From assembly GCA_002104905.1 (NCBI GenBank), contig MCFE01000178.1, positions 62,001-126,000 on the forward strand: DNA of 64,000 nt, read 5' to 3'. How positions within the stretch are numbered: the stretch's first letter is position 1; every line of letters starts with the position of its first letter. A program made the position numbers and the translations under genes. Below are positions 35,616 to 46,831 of the stretch, piece by piece. The notes under the pieces were generated by a model. It saw only the letters and a list, made by a program, of their open reading frames with translations, was not told the origin of the DNA and did no database searches. The DNA is from Basidiobolus meristosporus CBS 931.73 (taxonomy: Eukaryota > Basidiobolomycota > Basidiobolomycetes > Basidiobolales > Basidiobolaceae).

Positions 35616-36638
35616 ATGTTGGACCCCTCGTTAACCACATATTTCTCCATCCACGAAGCTACTGCTGACATTCGCAGCATTTATCATTCCGAGAGCGTAG
35701 TGGATGTTTTGGGATATGAACAGGACCAGGTCTTGGGAGTTTCACCCTACGAGTATTGTCACCCAGATGATGTTCATTATTTTAAAAAAGCCATTGACGA
35801 GTGTATTCAAAAGCAAAAAATAGGAGCCACACTGTACGTGAGGTTAAGGATAGAAGGAGGCTGGGCGGAGATAGAGTCGGTCTTCAATTTCTGTCATAAT
35901 ATGTTCATCCTGGCCCATAGATTAGCACACAAAGGTTTGTAGTACATAATACCTAGCGTAGCTGACATTTCCGTTGATGGTCAGTACTTCTAGAGAAACT
36001 CCCTGACTGCGTGCAACTAGCGCCGCACCGTATTCCCAAGGTAAGTCGAAAGTTCTTGGCCGTCTACCAGAGTGGAAGCGCAAAGCCCCGCTTGCTTTTT
36101 GCTTGAATATTAACACGCCATTCCTTAGAGTGGACGACCGAGCCGAGGGGGCACAGCGCTAGAGTTTATCCACCCGCTTGCTCATCCCACTGAGTATGCT
36201 CTTAAGACGAAGCCTGAACCGCGCATTGGTCTGGTGCTAAACCGTTTCTCCTACTTCTGCTACGTCCAATATTGCAGTGATCTGGTGGGATATATGTTCG
36301 GCATCAGCCAGAGAGATATATTGGGCAATTCTTTCTACAACTACGTCCACGAGGAGGACACGGAGAAATTGGAGGAGGAAATAACCAAGATCAAGGTGAA
36401 CAACGGGTTTTGCGTCGTCTCGTTCACCTTTGTCTCTGCCTACGGAAATGTCCTGGTTCAAGGCTGCTTTTCGGCTACGATGGATGGGATCGTAGGGGTT
36501 CTTCGTCCGGGGAACACCGAGTTCGTTGCCCATCCTTGTAAATACAACGCATGTAGTAATCAATTAGACGAGAAAGAAGAGGAAGGTGCTGAGGAGAGGT
36601 TCATACAGATGGCAACTGAGGTTAAGAAAGAAAACTGA
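35616..36638 (+). CDS. Small tandem-PAS protein (white-collar-like PAS domains)
   Basis: Three exons: 35,616-35,934, 35,985-36,040 and 36,129-36,638; 885 nt, 294 residues. The 50-bp first intron and 56-nt middle exon were found by frame: only with this exon (reading LLEKLPDCVQLAPHRIPK) do both outer exons join without a stop. PAS 1 (about 12-105) has SESVVDVLGYEQDQVLGVSPYEY and HPDD; PAS 2 (about 150-250) has SDLVGYMFGISQRDILGNSF and HEEDTEKL. The pattern LGY..EDVLG..YEYCHPDD is that of sensory PAS folds such as those of white-collar proteins and their relatives in Mucoromycota. No GATA zinc finger, kinase or LOV cysteine (NCRFLQ) is seen, so it is probably a partner or adaptor rather than a photoreceptor. 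The tail is acidic then Lys-rich. Confidence 0.75.
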
Positions 36639-37863
36639 TGTGGCTAGGTTGACTGGAACCCTCCTAAGTTTGTTTAGAACGGTATACATGTTTCGTGTGT
36701 CATCCCGCGACTGTCTTACACGGGATCGATTTTGAAACACGCAATTGCGAATCTCAGGGGATCACCCGTTTGATATGCCACCAAACCACGGCACATGTAG
36801 AAATGGCCGAATACTCTCAGCCCAATGAAAGCTAGCATGCTGGTCGACTTTTTCAATAATAGATGTTCTCGAAGATGAATTGTGCTGCCTTGATTCCCCT
36901 GTGGGATGAACCGGTGTTTGTGCCATCTCACAGGCGGAATCAGGTGTTTAGGCATGGCATTCAAAGACTTCATATTGTATTTGCACCACCAGTCTACCGT
37001 AGTCACATTGGAATGCAGCCAGGGCCAAGTGACAAGCTTGCGCCTTGTTGGTGTGTTCAATAAACAGATCTGGCCTACTCGGCTCATCATTGTCGGGCAC
37101 TTACTGGGTTGCCAAGGAGGTGTTGCTCCAGCCATACTCGGCTGGGTTGAAGGGAAGGCCCGCAAGCCCAGTCATACAACTGACCTAACCCCTACTTCGT
37201 GGTCGCAGCGGGATCCCTTTCGGAAAACAGCATCGCACCATACAAGGTGGCAGTTGGACCTCTCCTTGAATCTCACTGGAAATGTTCCAGAGCTCCATAC
37301 AGAGATCTCCAGTTGGCTCTGAATCTGCTGATACTTCTCTGGATATCACAGTCTCTTACATGGCCTGTAACGGACGCACGTCGCGAATGGGCCAATTGTT
37401 TATGAGTGGCGATACTTGTATTTCAACAAATGCACCAGAAATCACTTCAATCAACTCTACCAATGGTCGTCGAAAAGGATGAATCGCTGTTGATGCGCAC
37501 ACTTGCCTGGTACCAATCAAATGTGGCCCATCAACAGCAATCCCGATTTACGACGGAAGGTGTCGATCATGTAAACGGTCTGGGTGTCATGAAGGCGTGA
37601 TTCAGGGTGTGAGGTGCGAGGGCAAGTGGATTACTACAGGGGCGATGATGATCTCGATTCATTAATTTATTAGAAAAATATCGATTGGGAAATATACATA
37701 GAGGATTCGATCAATCAGACGATCAATCAGCCTATAGCCATAAGTGAAACGATGAATTGGTTGTGAGGATAGTTGTGATACGATCTAATGGTTACGTTCT
37801 CATCTCATATACATGCCTGATAAGAGGTTAACTAGGATCTGATGCATGCCAAGGCGCTCGTGC
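36639..37863. other. Intergenic region
   Basis: Lies between the converging PAS and Zn2Cys6 genes, so it holds both 3' flanks. Two close direct copies of CGATCAATCAG occur at 37,708-37,718 and 37,720-37,730. Minor open frames only (up to 149 codons on the minus strand at 36,716-37,165, without a recognisable domain). Confidence 0.5.
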
Positions 37864-40372
37864 TCAAGAGGGTTCGCCCATGCTGGATGGCGACCACATC
37901 CCTTGCATGTTCATTTGGTTCACGCCATTCGTGTGCGAGTTATCCAGCATATTTTGGTCCATGTATTTGTTCCATTCTTCGACATCCATGGACATCGGGA
38001 AGCTATTGAAGAACAGCGGGCTCTCATTGATGCCGACGTTGTTGGGCGGGACACTCATGTATGGCTGCACATTGTTGGGATAGAGCGGGAGCTGGTTAAC
38101 GGGTGTGTAGCCGATGTTGTTGCCGTCGTTATGGGGGGTATTGCTATACATGGAGTCCGCAAGGTTGAAGTTGTTGGGGTTGTTCACGTTGGGCGTAAAG
38201 TCGAATGAGTTTTCAACATACCCAGCGATGGCTGGCTGTGATACCGTGCTAGCAGGGCTAAGCATGACCGGAGAACGTCCAATGCTGTCCGAGGAGCCTG
38301 GAGTGTGTGCCGAGTGGCGGACGGAATACTCGGAGAGCAGCAGCATCACATCCGAATCGTTTCTTTTCGAGGGAACCGGCAGGATGTTGGATGGGTTGGG
38401 GCACGGAATCTCGTTCTCCAAAAGCTCGGGCACCAAATTGCCCCGGTCACCGATGGTGATTTTCCGCTCGCTGAAGAGCTCTTTCAAGAAGACCAGACAT
38501 GCGGTGGCTCCGAAAGAAGACATCGAGTACTTTTCGAGAATGTCAATGCTGACCACTAGATTGATGCGCGCTGCCTGAGCCAAGGCACGAATAGGCGAGA
38601 AGATGTTGAAGAGATATACACTGTTCGAGTTGTACACCCCAATCACCTTCAAAGGTATTCCGGTGATACGGTTCTCTTGTAGTGCCCGATCCTGCATGAA
38701 GGTGATCATGTTCGCAGCCCGAGTGCAAATGGCAAGCGATGGCTGGTTGTCGAGGGTCTTGATTTGGTCGAGCTTTGGCAGGAAAGGGCGATGCAGAAGT
38801 ATAAGGACCGTGTAGTAGAGCGTGCATATGATCTCGGCAAATGGGGTGTTGGCGCTGCTTCTGACGTTGTAATCGAATTCCGAGGGCAGGGCAGATTTCC
38901 ACTCGTACAGCGCCTTGTTAAGCACTATGAGCATAGAGCTAACCCTAGAGGAAGATAGAGTGCGCACGGCATATATGGTCTTTAGAACTCTTCCGAAAAT
39001 GAAGCTGAGCTTGATCAGCTGCACAAAGTATCTCAACGAGACATCCGAGTGCGCCTGCTGGGGGGATGGCAGCTCTTGACTGTTGTCGCTGGACATGGAT
39101 GCCCCTCTATGAAACCCGGTTGGCTCTTCTTCACTGGTGTACACCAGCTTGGTGTCGAAGTCGTTCTCGTCGATCGAGATTGGTCGACCAAGGCTAGCAC
39201 TGATAATCCGATCCACCACAAAGCATGCCCACCACACACGCTTTCTGTTCTCAATTTCTATGAAATCCATGTTGCTGCGAGAGGCTTTCTTCAGATGGCG
39301 ATGCAGGCCTATGTCTTGAGCCATCCGGATGGCCATTCCCAGGAACAACCACCCATCGCTAGAGAAAATTGACATCAACAGCAGCGCTTGGACAGTGGTC
39401 ACCCGCGAGACTCGATACTGCTTGTCCAGCAGGTTCTTGGCGCGGTTGAAGAAGACGTCTCCCGACGAGCCGACCTTGGTAGGATTTGAGTATAGATCGC
39501 TATTTCCGGAATGGATACAGGCGATGGCCAATGCGGCATTGACTAGGATAGCTGGGGGCTTGTCATTGCTGTAAATTCTTCTTAGGAAATCCCCTTTGTG
39601 AAATAAGGGCAGATATGGGTGGAATCTTTCAAAATAGATTTCTAGAAGCTGGCTGAGCATCTCAGGAGTGAGGAAATCAATTGAAGGGTCGCACATAAGC
39701 TCAAACTCGATCTCTGGATTGCTTGAGCCGCCAGGCGCTTTCAGGTATTTCTTTTCGAACAAGGTGCTGTTCTTGTAGAACTTCCCCTGATTCAGCAGAT
39801 ACATGCCAGAGCTTGGGCCGAAGTATCTACACCGGTTTCGGTCTTCAAGGCTAAGGTTATGCACGCTAGCTTCGAGCTCGTCGTCTTCGCTCTCACTATA
39901 TTTGGGGCACCATTGATGTTAACAAGTGATGAATAAAAGTGGCATAATATCCCTCCTACTCTGATATGGGGACGTCCTCGATGTCGTCAGGCACTAGAAA
40001 TTGCTCTTCCACCGGCTCTTTTTTAAGCTTGGCAAGGGACAGCCGCTCCTCCTCGCCTAAGGGGTCGCTTAGTCCCTGCAATTGTGCAAGAAGATTCTGT
40101 GCAATCGTAGGCTGCGTCTGGACGAGTTTATTTACTGTCGATTCGATCTGCATCAGTCGAGATTCTAACACTTCATTAAAATCTCTATATGAAGTGCGTC
40201 GATTGAGTGAATCGGTATAGGTACAATCGTAATCAAACAAGAAGCAACTTTTGCATTTTGGCTTCGCTCCGTCGCACTTGACTTTTCTCTGGCGACACAT
40301 GTCACAAGCTCTCCCTATCCTTCTCCTTCTCTGGGGAACCGGACCTGTGGTTTGCTCATTCTTAGAGGCCAT
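37864..40372 (-). CDS. Zn2Cys6 fungal-specific transcription factor
   Basis: Two exons on the minus strand: 40,372-39,960 and 39,895-37,864, with a 64-bp intron; 2,445 nt, 814 residues. The DNA-binding binuclear cluster is C23-x2-C-x6-C-x6-C-x2-C-x6-C50 (CDMCRQRKVKCDG..), preceded by a basic run QRRRRIGR. A short heptad-like helix (about 60-85, RLMQIESTVNKLVQ) probably dimerises. The fungal_trans domain covers about 205-440 (LLEIYFERFHPYLPLFHKGDF, AIRMAQDIGLHRHL, RKRVWWACFVVDRIIS). The C-terminal 150 residues are rich in Asn, Pro and Ser, as in activation domains. It resembles the XlnR/Rol-type group in cluster and middle domain, but no specific target can be named. The gene converges with the PAS gene and diverges from the repeat-protein gene at 41,707; the 1.3-kb gap could be shared control DNA. 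Confidence 0.9.
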
Positions 40373-41538
40373 ATTGTTCTGAACGATGGTTAAACAGCAG
40401 AGAGAAAATAATCTAAGTATACTTCATATAACATATGAGAATCTTATGCATGATTCACCATACCTGGTAACCCATATTCAGACTGCCAAATCGAAGGATT
40501 TTTTTGGCCCGGGATTTTAAATGGGCCTTCCTGTATGGGAAAATTGAAGCGTTCACATTGTTCCAAGTGATCCTGACTGATCCTCGATGTCTCTACAGTA
40601 ACCCAAGAACATTCCGGTGTTCGCTATTTGTTTGTGTTAGGTCCAAGTAGCCCAGCAAGCTCAAACAGGTACCCTTCTACCTGATGCTAGCCATGATTCA
40701 GGCTAAATCCGGATCTTTCGGAGTTCAGCTCAGTGTGGTCTTTCTCAACCGGGCTAGAGGCTACCCCGCCCTTGATTGATCTCATGGAGCGATCAGGCGA
40801 TTAATTCCTCACCCGACTTCGATCGAAGCCATGATCGATCACCGCCGGGGAATGCACTACATCTTCGTGACAGTGTCTGTGATTAGGTCATGCTGAGTAC
40901 AGACTTCGCCCCTCCTGCCACACGTAATGATGAATCTGGGCAAGACACAAGAGCATGAAGCCGCACCGCGCGGATACAGACAGATGGCAATTACCTGGTG
41001 TGCGCATTTTCTAGGATTCGGAATCACACGTGTGAAACATGATGTCACCACTACCTACTGCAACATGCTATCAAGTATGGGGTACGCTGTTGCTAAATTG
41101 ACATATTGTACAGTCACATCAAGGCCGGATCAAAGTCACCCTTGACAACCAATGGCAGGCGTAGAGGGTGGAGCCTAAATTGAAAAACAACGACCACGTA
41201 TAGGGATTCCTCGATATATCTCCATGACTCTGTAGAACCTTCCTCTATCTAGCCACCAGGCGTGGACTGCTCATTTCCGTGCCAGCGACTCTACCTCAAT
41301 ATGTCACATTTATGGTAGGAGGCGATGTATCTTTGCATTCGGTCACCAGTCATCTGTCTTGATTTCTATTGGATACATCACACGGCTTCAGGATCAGCTT
41401 TTTAACATTGCGATGATGCCTGAAGATGCTCAATTTTACTCAGGGCTTAAACCAGATCTCCTGCGTCTGAGTCGAGACCAATCCACTTGCAAGTCGAAAA
41501 CCGAAACGGAGATACAAAGATGAGTACATCAAACCGCA
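40373..41538. other. Divergent intergenic region
   Basis: 1.2 kb upstream of two divergent genes (Zn2Cys6 factor leftwards, repeat protein rightwards). No gene seen. The possible promoter elements near 41,540 are listed separately. Confidence 0.5.
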
Positions 41539-41568
41539 TCACGTGATTTGCGGCAAACCTTATTTAAG
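41539..41568 (+). promoter_or_regulatory. E-box palindrome and TATA-like box
   Basis: TCACGTGA at 41,539-41,546 is a perfect 8-bp palindrome of the kind bound by bHLH proteins. TATTTAAG follows at 41,561-41,568, and the ATG of the next gene is at 41,707. Spacing fits a promoter; binding is not shown. Confidence 0.45.
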
Positions 41569-41706
41569 CCTCGTTGAAACAAGGGGATAAAGTAGCACCA
41601 TCATTTCAGATTTTGCCTGACTATTAAATCACGCCTCCTGGATCCACGTCGCCTTACTTGTTACCCACAACCTTGTCTCCCTGAGCATTTCTACACCGCG
41701 ACCACA

Positions 41707-42627
41707 ATGGAGTCATCATCGCTACGATCCCCCCAAAACGTAAACGACGTTCTAGCATCCAAGAAATTCACAGACGAGCAACTCGCTACACAGCTTGAAA
41801 GTATGCCTTCAGAGATGCGCAAGGTCTCCATAGATGGCGTAGTCCCAGATTCGGACGAAGAGAAAGAGAGGAAACCATCGGTGACATTTGTTGAAGATCA
41901 AGCATTAGAGCATGACGTTGACGCCGAGTCGGACTTCTCAGCCTCACCAATCATGTCGGTCAGCATTAGTGGCGAGCAAATACCACACGATGTACTGGTA
42001 GCCATGAGAGACCGTGATGCGGAAATGCGAGAGCTGGTATCTCTAAACAAAGAGTTTTTCGGAATGATCCGGCGCTCCCTTGATTCCAGGGAAACTTGGA
42101 GAATGTTCTTGGGCATCATATATTCCCCAAGAGAGCGCCTGCCAGACAAGATCTGGATTGAGAAGATCCAAAGCCTCCTCCACCATGCACCCTCCATGCT
42201 ACATAAATTCTACGAATTGGTAGGCTATGACGCCGTCATGTGGGATGGCTACTACGAGGAGGAGAATGATGAGCCTGATTTTGAAGAGATCAGCATTCTG
42301 GCCGTCCGCGATCTGACCGACACATCTCTAACGCAGTTCGAGCAATCTTATCCGCAATTCTTTATTAATGTACATGAGCATCTGCAACAGCGCAATCCCA
42401 AGGATGCGGAAGAAGAGTACGCTGCATTCAAGAAGACCCTCTTCTGCAAAAGAGAGGAGCTCAGCGACTACGATTGGATCAGCTCCATAGAGCAGTTTTT
42501 CAATGGATCGCCGACCTTGGAATCTCAGCTGAAAGAGCTGATTGCATATGAGATCGAGAATGACGAGTCTGAGAGCGGAGAGCCGGTCATGGATATGGAA
42601 GAAAAGATATTAAATGATTTTGAATGA
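41707..42627 (+). CDS. Acidic protein with two ~80-residue helical repeats
   Basis: A single-exon frame of 306 residues with an ATG preceded by ACCACA. I do not recognise the family. Residues 1-95 are polar and likely disordered. Residues 99-175 and 199-281 are a tandem duplication: both start A(M/V)RD, contain an FF pair (117-118, 218-219), a Phe-rich helix, a KRE/PRE-x-L-x-D-x-x-WI block (PRERLPDKIWIEKI and KREELSDYDWISSI), then (A/S)P-x-L and EL(V/I)xY. The repeated block with W, I and a P-x-L turn is loosely like a PAH (Sin3-type) helical module, which binds short peptides, but that is only a suggestion. The C terminus is strongly acidic. Codon use and CG content match the neighbouring genes, so a real gene is likely. 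Confidence 0.75.
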   Translation: MESSSLRSPQNVNDVLASKKFTDEQLATQLESMPSEMRKVSIDGVVPDSDEEKERKPSVTFVEDQALEHDVDAESDFSASPIMSVSISGEQIPHDVLVAMRDRDAEMRELVSLNKEFFGMIRRSLDSRETWRMFLGIIYSPRERLPDKIWIEKIQSLLHHAPSMLHKFYELVGYDAVMWDGYYEEENDEPDFEEISILAVRDLTDTSLTQFEQSYPQFFINVHEHLQQRNPKDAEEEYAAFKKTLFCKREELSDYDWISSIEQFFNGSPTLESQLKELIAYEIENDESESGEPVMDMEEKILNDFE

Positions 42628-44674
42628 TTCTCTAGTCCTCTTACCTTAATGACTGGCAGTACGTGTAAATGACTATTATAATTAACTATTAAACAATGAT
42701 AATTTACTTCCTGACTTGCACCGATGCATCAGTAATCTAGAAGACACCGTTCATGTCATATTGAGGTCATCCATTTATTGTTGAGGTCATTATCAGGGCG
42801 GAGGTTGAAGCCCAAGAATGACGAGACCAAGTGGCAAGCAAGCCTTACGCACTTGAGCCGAAATTGATTCGGCCCGATAAGGCTCGGATCCAGGATCGGG
42901 CCTTTCGCTGGGATCCAATTTAAACAAAACGCTACCAACTGACTAGGCCTTCTAGACTCCATACGGTAGAAGGAACCCAGGGAGTCTCTGCCAAGTCATT
43001 CGTATGTTGGGAATTCCATTTATTCATCTGGACACGAATTTATATCGACCACCACTCTCCAAGAACAGAGACGCTATGGATCCTCCCGAAGACCGCCAAT
43101 TTCCCTAGCATCTGGTTTTGTTGACGTATACTGAGATGATGTCTGTCTGCGGTGCAAATCAGAGCCATACTGGATCTCATGACGGTGTTAATCATGCGTA
43201 TATTTTGGGCGCGTACCACTGTGACCACCCAAGCCATATATGTATGCGCCCCATATTTATCCACCAAAGTTGTCAGACCTGTGGCTCCAATGGAAACAGC
43301 ATAGCATCCATCAACCAAATCGTATCAAGCGTGCGGTCATTTTGGAAATCTGATAGTCAGTGGAGTGCTGTCTTGTGGGCTTGGCAATGGAAGTCCTACC
43401 ATCCGTTTGTGGCCTACATATCTTGCTGATTTTGAGTGCAATCCGCTGATACATGATCATGGACCAACCGGAATATACTGGTTGGCTTAGGTGCCTGGCC
43501 CATAACGTCCACTGGACACCCTGAAATAGCAGGAGCGCAACCTATTTCTTTGGTAGGCTCTACCTAACAACTGATTTTTCATTTCCCAAGCACTTATATG
43601 GGGTATAATGTAGATCATGCATTGTGGGCTAATGTCACCGCCCATTCCTACGTTAAATACAGTAAATTTCGGATGGCTGACGGCAGGTTGGTTGGCGACG
43701 ATATCTCCCGTTTATTCATGGAGGTGCCCTGTTCTCACGAAGAGATGATAAGCAGCACTGCAAAGCTGATGTGATTCATCCAAGTGTCGAGGGACCCAAG
43801 GCTTCAAGCGAATCCCTGCTCAACCAAGGTTCTACGAGACCACGCCTTGATACCTCCCACTCATTGGTCAGGTGGGTGCTGGTTCTGATCCGGTCCCGGT
43901 CCCGGTCCTGCTCCCGAAACATTGCTGCGTTTGACACATCGTCCAAATTGGCCATGTTGCTGGTGAGAAATCACCAAACCACCATTTGGACAAGCGGTTT
44001 GGTCAACATCATAGAGATAATCAGCTGCGTGATAGATAAAAGAATGGTTAGCATCTTCGATTCCCAAGAGCGCATCCAGGGTCCGAGATTAAGAGAAAGA
44101 GTGTGTTGCAGCCGTCAAAGGAACGGCTATCACCATAGTTTCCGCGGAAATACATGAATATATTCCTGCCACTCCAGGCCTTCGAAGCCCATATGGTAGT
44201 CGAGATATGGGATGCAGGTTCTATTTCAGATGATATCGATGTTTCAGACATTTTCGTGGCTCAGAGGGCAACGGGGATTCAATGGTGTACCAACATCAGC
44301 CAGGCCAAACCACCACAGGTAGCTTATCATAGCCCCGCGACTACGTTTCTCAACATCTTTATTGCTATCTTGAGTATATACTTCGAGTTGGTCTCGCTTG
44401 AGAATACACGCCTTCAACTGACCACAAATTAAACTATACAGGTAATATTGGAGATACGAGATACCGCGTTAGATAATGTTCAGGTATCGGCATTCGTACT
44501 AGGTGAGGCCTAGTCTATTTCCATGGAGTATATCCGCGGCGAGGTATTGTCTACCAAACTTGGCGGCGGTTCCATCTCCCCAAAACTCTTGCAGGAGGGA
44601 GGAGACGGAGTGGAAAAGGAGTAGTTATCCTTAGAGTGACTAGTTGTCTACGATAAGGGAAGGCAGAGAAACAT
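42628..44674. other. Intergenic region
   Basis: 2 kb with only short unsupported frames. A small tandem repeat, three copies of CCGGTC, lies at 43,890-43,907. No gene, RNA or transposon recognised. Confidence 0.5.
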
Positions 44675-45157
44675 TTAGTGGGCGGAAACAGAGGTACACC
44701 TTTTAACGACACCTACCGTGACACCGTTTGCGGGCGTTTTTTTGGACTCGGTGTCCTTCATTGGGTTGTGTGACTTTGCCTTTCGACTGGCCTTGCTGGT
44801 TGCGTAATTCTCGCCAACTTCCTTCAAGGTTTCCCCGCTGCTCAAGTCAAAGATGCGAACCCCCTGGGAAAAACGAAAGGTTGCTAATGTAGAGTGCAGG
44901 AGCTCCTGTTCGGTGGGCGGAGGTGGACTGATACTAGTCTTGGTATCTACCTGTGAGGTCCGTGGGCGTTTGACCGGTCTTGAGGGATGCTTCGGGGGGA
45001 TTTCTACAAAGTGGGACCGTTTACGCTTGAATTTTAGCGGGCTATGCGACACAACGGCAGAGAGGTCAAGGTTTGAGTATTCATGTGGAGAGTACGGGGA
45101 GCAACCCGTTGAGAAAAGGTTTCTCGATGGATAGGTGGGTGTTTGTGTCGATAGCAT
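44675..45157 (-). CDS. Small basic Ser/Pro-rich protein, probably nuclear
   Basis: From the ATG at 45,157 the frame runs 160 residues to a stop at 44,675; the open frame extends upstream to 45,229 without an ATG, and a TTTGCAG acceptor-like site at about 45,195 leaves room for an earlier exon. Two clusters look like nuclear import signals (KFKRKRSHF and RPVKRPRT). A conserved-looking short segment, LHSTLATFRFSQGVRIFDLS, follows a PPPP tract. I do not recognise the family. Low sequence complexity and a single exon make it less sure than its neighbours. Confidence 0.45.
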   Translation of the reverse strand: MLSTQTPTYPSRNLFSTGCSPYSPHEYSNLDLSAVVSHSPLKFKRKRSHFVEIPPKHPSRPVKRPRTSQVDTKTSISPPPPTEQELLHSTLATFRFSQGVRIFDLSSGETLKEVGENYATSKASRKAKSHNPMKDTESKKTPANGVTVGVVKRCTSVSAH

Positions 45158-46831
45158 ACTCAAGAGAGGGGGGCTGGGGGGGATGGGGCACTTTGGAACT
45201 GCAAATCCACACGGTATATGGGTTGACAAACAAGGCGTAACTGCCTCAGAAAAATCAGCAACAATAATGGGTTGAGACTAGGTGAAAATTGGGGGATGAG
45301 CAAGTCAGCACGTTGGCAACAAGAAATAGCAAGTCTGAGAAACCCGCTCAACCTGAGAAGCCGTCAATAGTGAACGGTTTTATTCCGGTGATAAAAAATT
45401 CGTTTCTTCCGATTATCAGCGTAACCATCGGCTTCCACATCAAAGGCGATCTTTTGTGACGAATGATTTCGATCCTAGCGAGTGGCGGTATTTGATCTGG
45501 TGGTAGGATGCTAGAAGATTCCAAAGCGTTGATCCAATCCATGCCTTAGCCGTAAAAAAATCGCCTTCAAATCAGAGCAGAAAATGCTGAGGCGGTATAT
45601 CAAATTCCCCAAATCTCGCAAACTTCCCAATTCACCAAGGTGGAAGTCTGATTTGCAGTGTGAACTGTGACCTCATTGAACACCATTGTTATGAACAAAG
45701 CGGTTTCAAGGTACAACAAAAAAAAGCCAATCAATGTTTCAGTTGGCTTGGAACGACCTCACGATATGAGCGTCAATCAGATTCGATCGCCCTTTGCAAT
45801 CGGGATACAATGGATATATTTAGTAACGAAGGTTGGGAAGCCTACCAACCGAGAATATTCCTTCGTTCACTCAGAAGGGCGGACATTCAATTAAAGCAGT
45901 ACTACTCCCCCCGCCTTCCCACCTCACTGTGGGATTTCCACCGTAGCTCCAGACAGTCACCGAGTGCGAATCCATGCTGCCACTACATCACCTAGATAGG
46001 CACTGTGGTTGGGCATTCACGAGCTGGGTCACCCATCGATTGATCTCGAGGCCGGTCAACTCCAGTCTGGCGCAGGAGAGGAGAGACTGGCGTAGCACAA
46101 TGTAGTGGGGAATAAAGGGGTGGCTGCTGGTGTTCACACTTGGTTAGTCGTAATCAGCCAGGGGCGGTGGAGAGATACTGCTATTACGAACCGTGGATCC
46201 ATTGGATAGAACAACGTTGTCCAAAAGTAGGCTGTTCTAGATGTTGGTCACACACTGATAAATGCCTGTGTTTACAATAATACACGCGAAATCCTAGATC
46301 TTATCAGAGTTAATCCGCCCTATAGATTAAGACCAGTTGATAGGTACTAGAGGCAGGCTTGGTAGTCTGCTAAATGAAGAAATCGAATCATCATGGGTGA
46401 GATCGAGATTTTATGCCTGATCATGACTATGGTATGTGGACCCCTACGCGCTGGTCAAGTTGCCTGCATCACAGTGAAAAGATTGGTTTGCAGCATTGTT
46501 AGAGCGAACGCTCATTGCTCTGACATCATCATTTCCTAACCGACCGTTCTTCTCGGCCTTACAGATTGCTCGTATGCAGCAGGTTAGAATCAGCTTGGAA
46601 GGGACTGCACTGGTAAGGGTGCCTGGCTAACGTCGTAGCGATTCACCAGATTGACAAATTATGCATATTCTTCACGGATAATCCTCTACAGTCCTGTAAT
46701 GGCATGAGATGATCATGCAGGGGAGGCATTCCAAGTCTGCAGCGAAATGATGGAGCGTGCACTTCCATTTTTGAATAAAACTGGTGGGGATCCTAGGTTG
46801 TTGATCATCTGGTATTTCCCATCACCTTCCT
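45158..46831. other. Intergenic region
   Basis: 1.7 kb between a leftward and a rightward gene. Frames of up to 111 codons (45,660-45,995) have no domain. It should hold the promoter of the LPMO-like gene, but no clear TATA box was seen. Confidence 0.5.
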
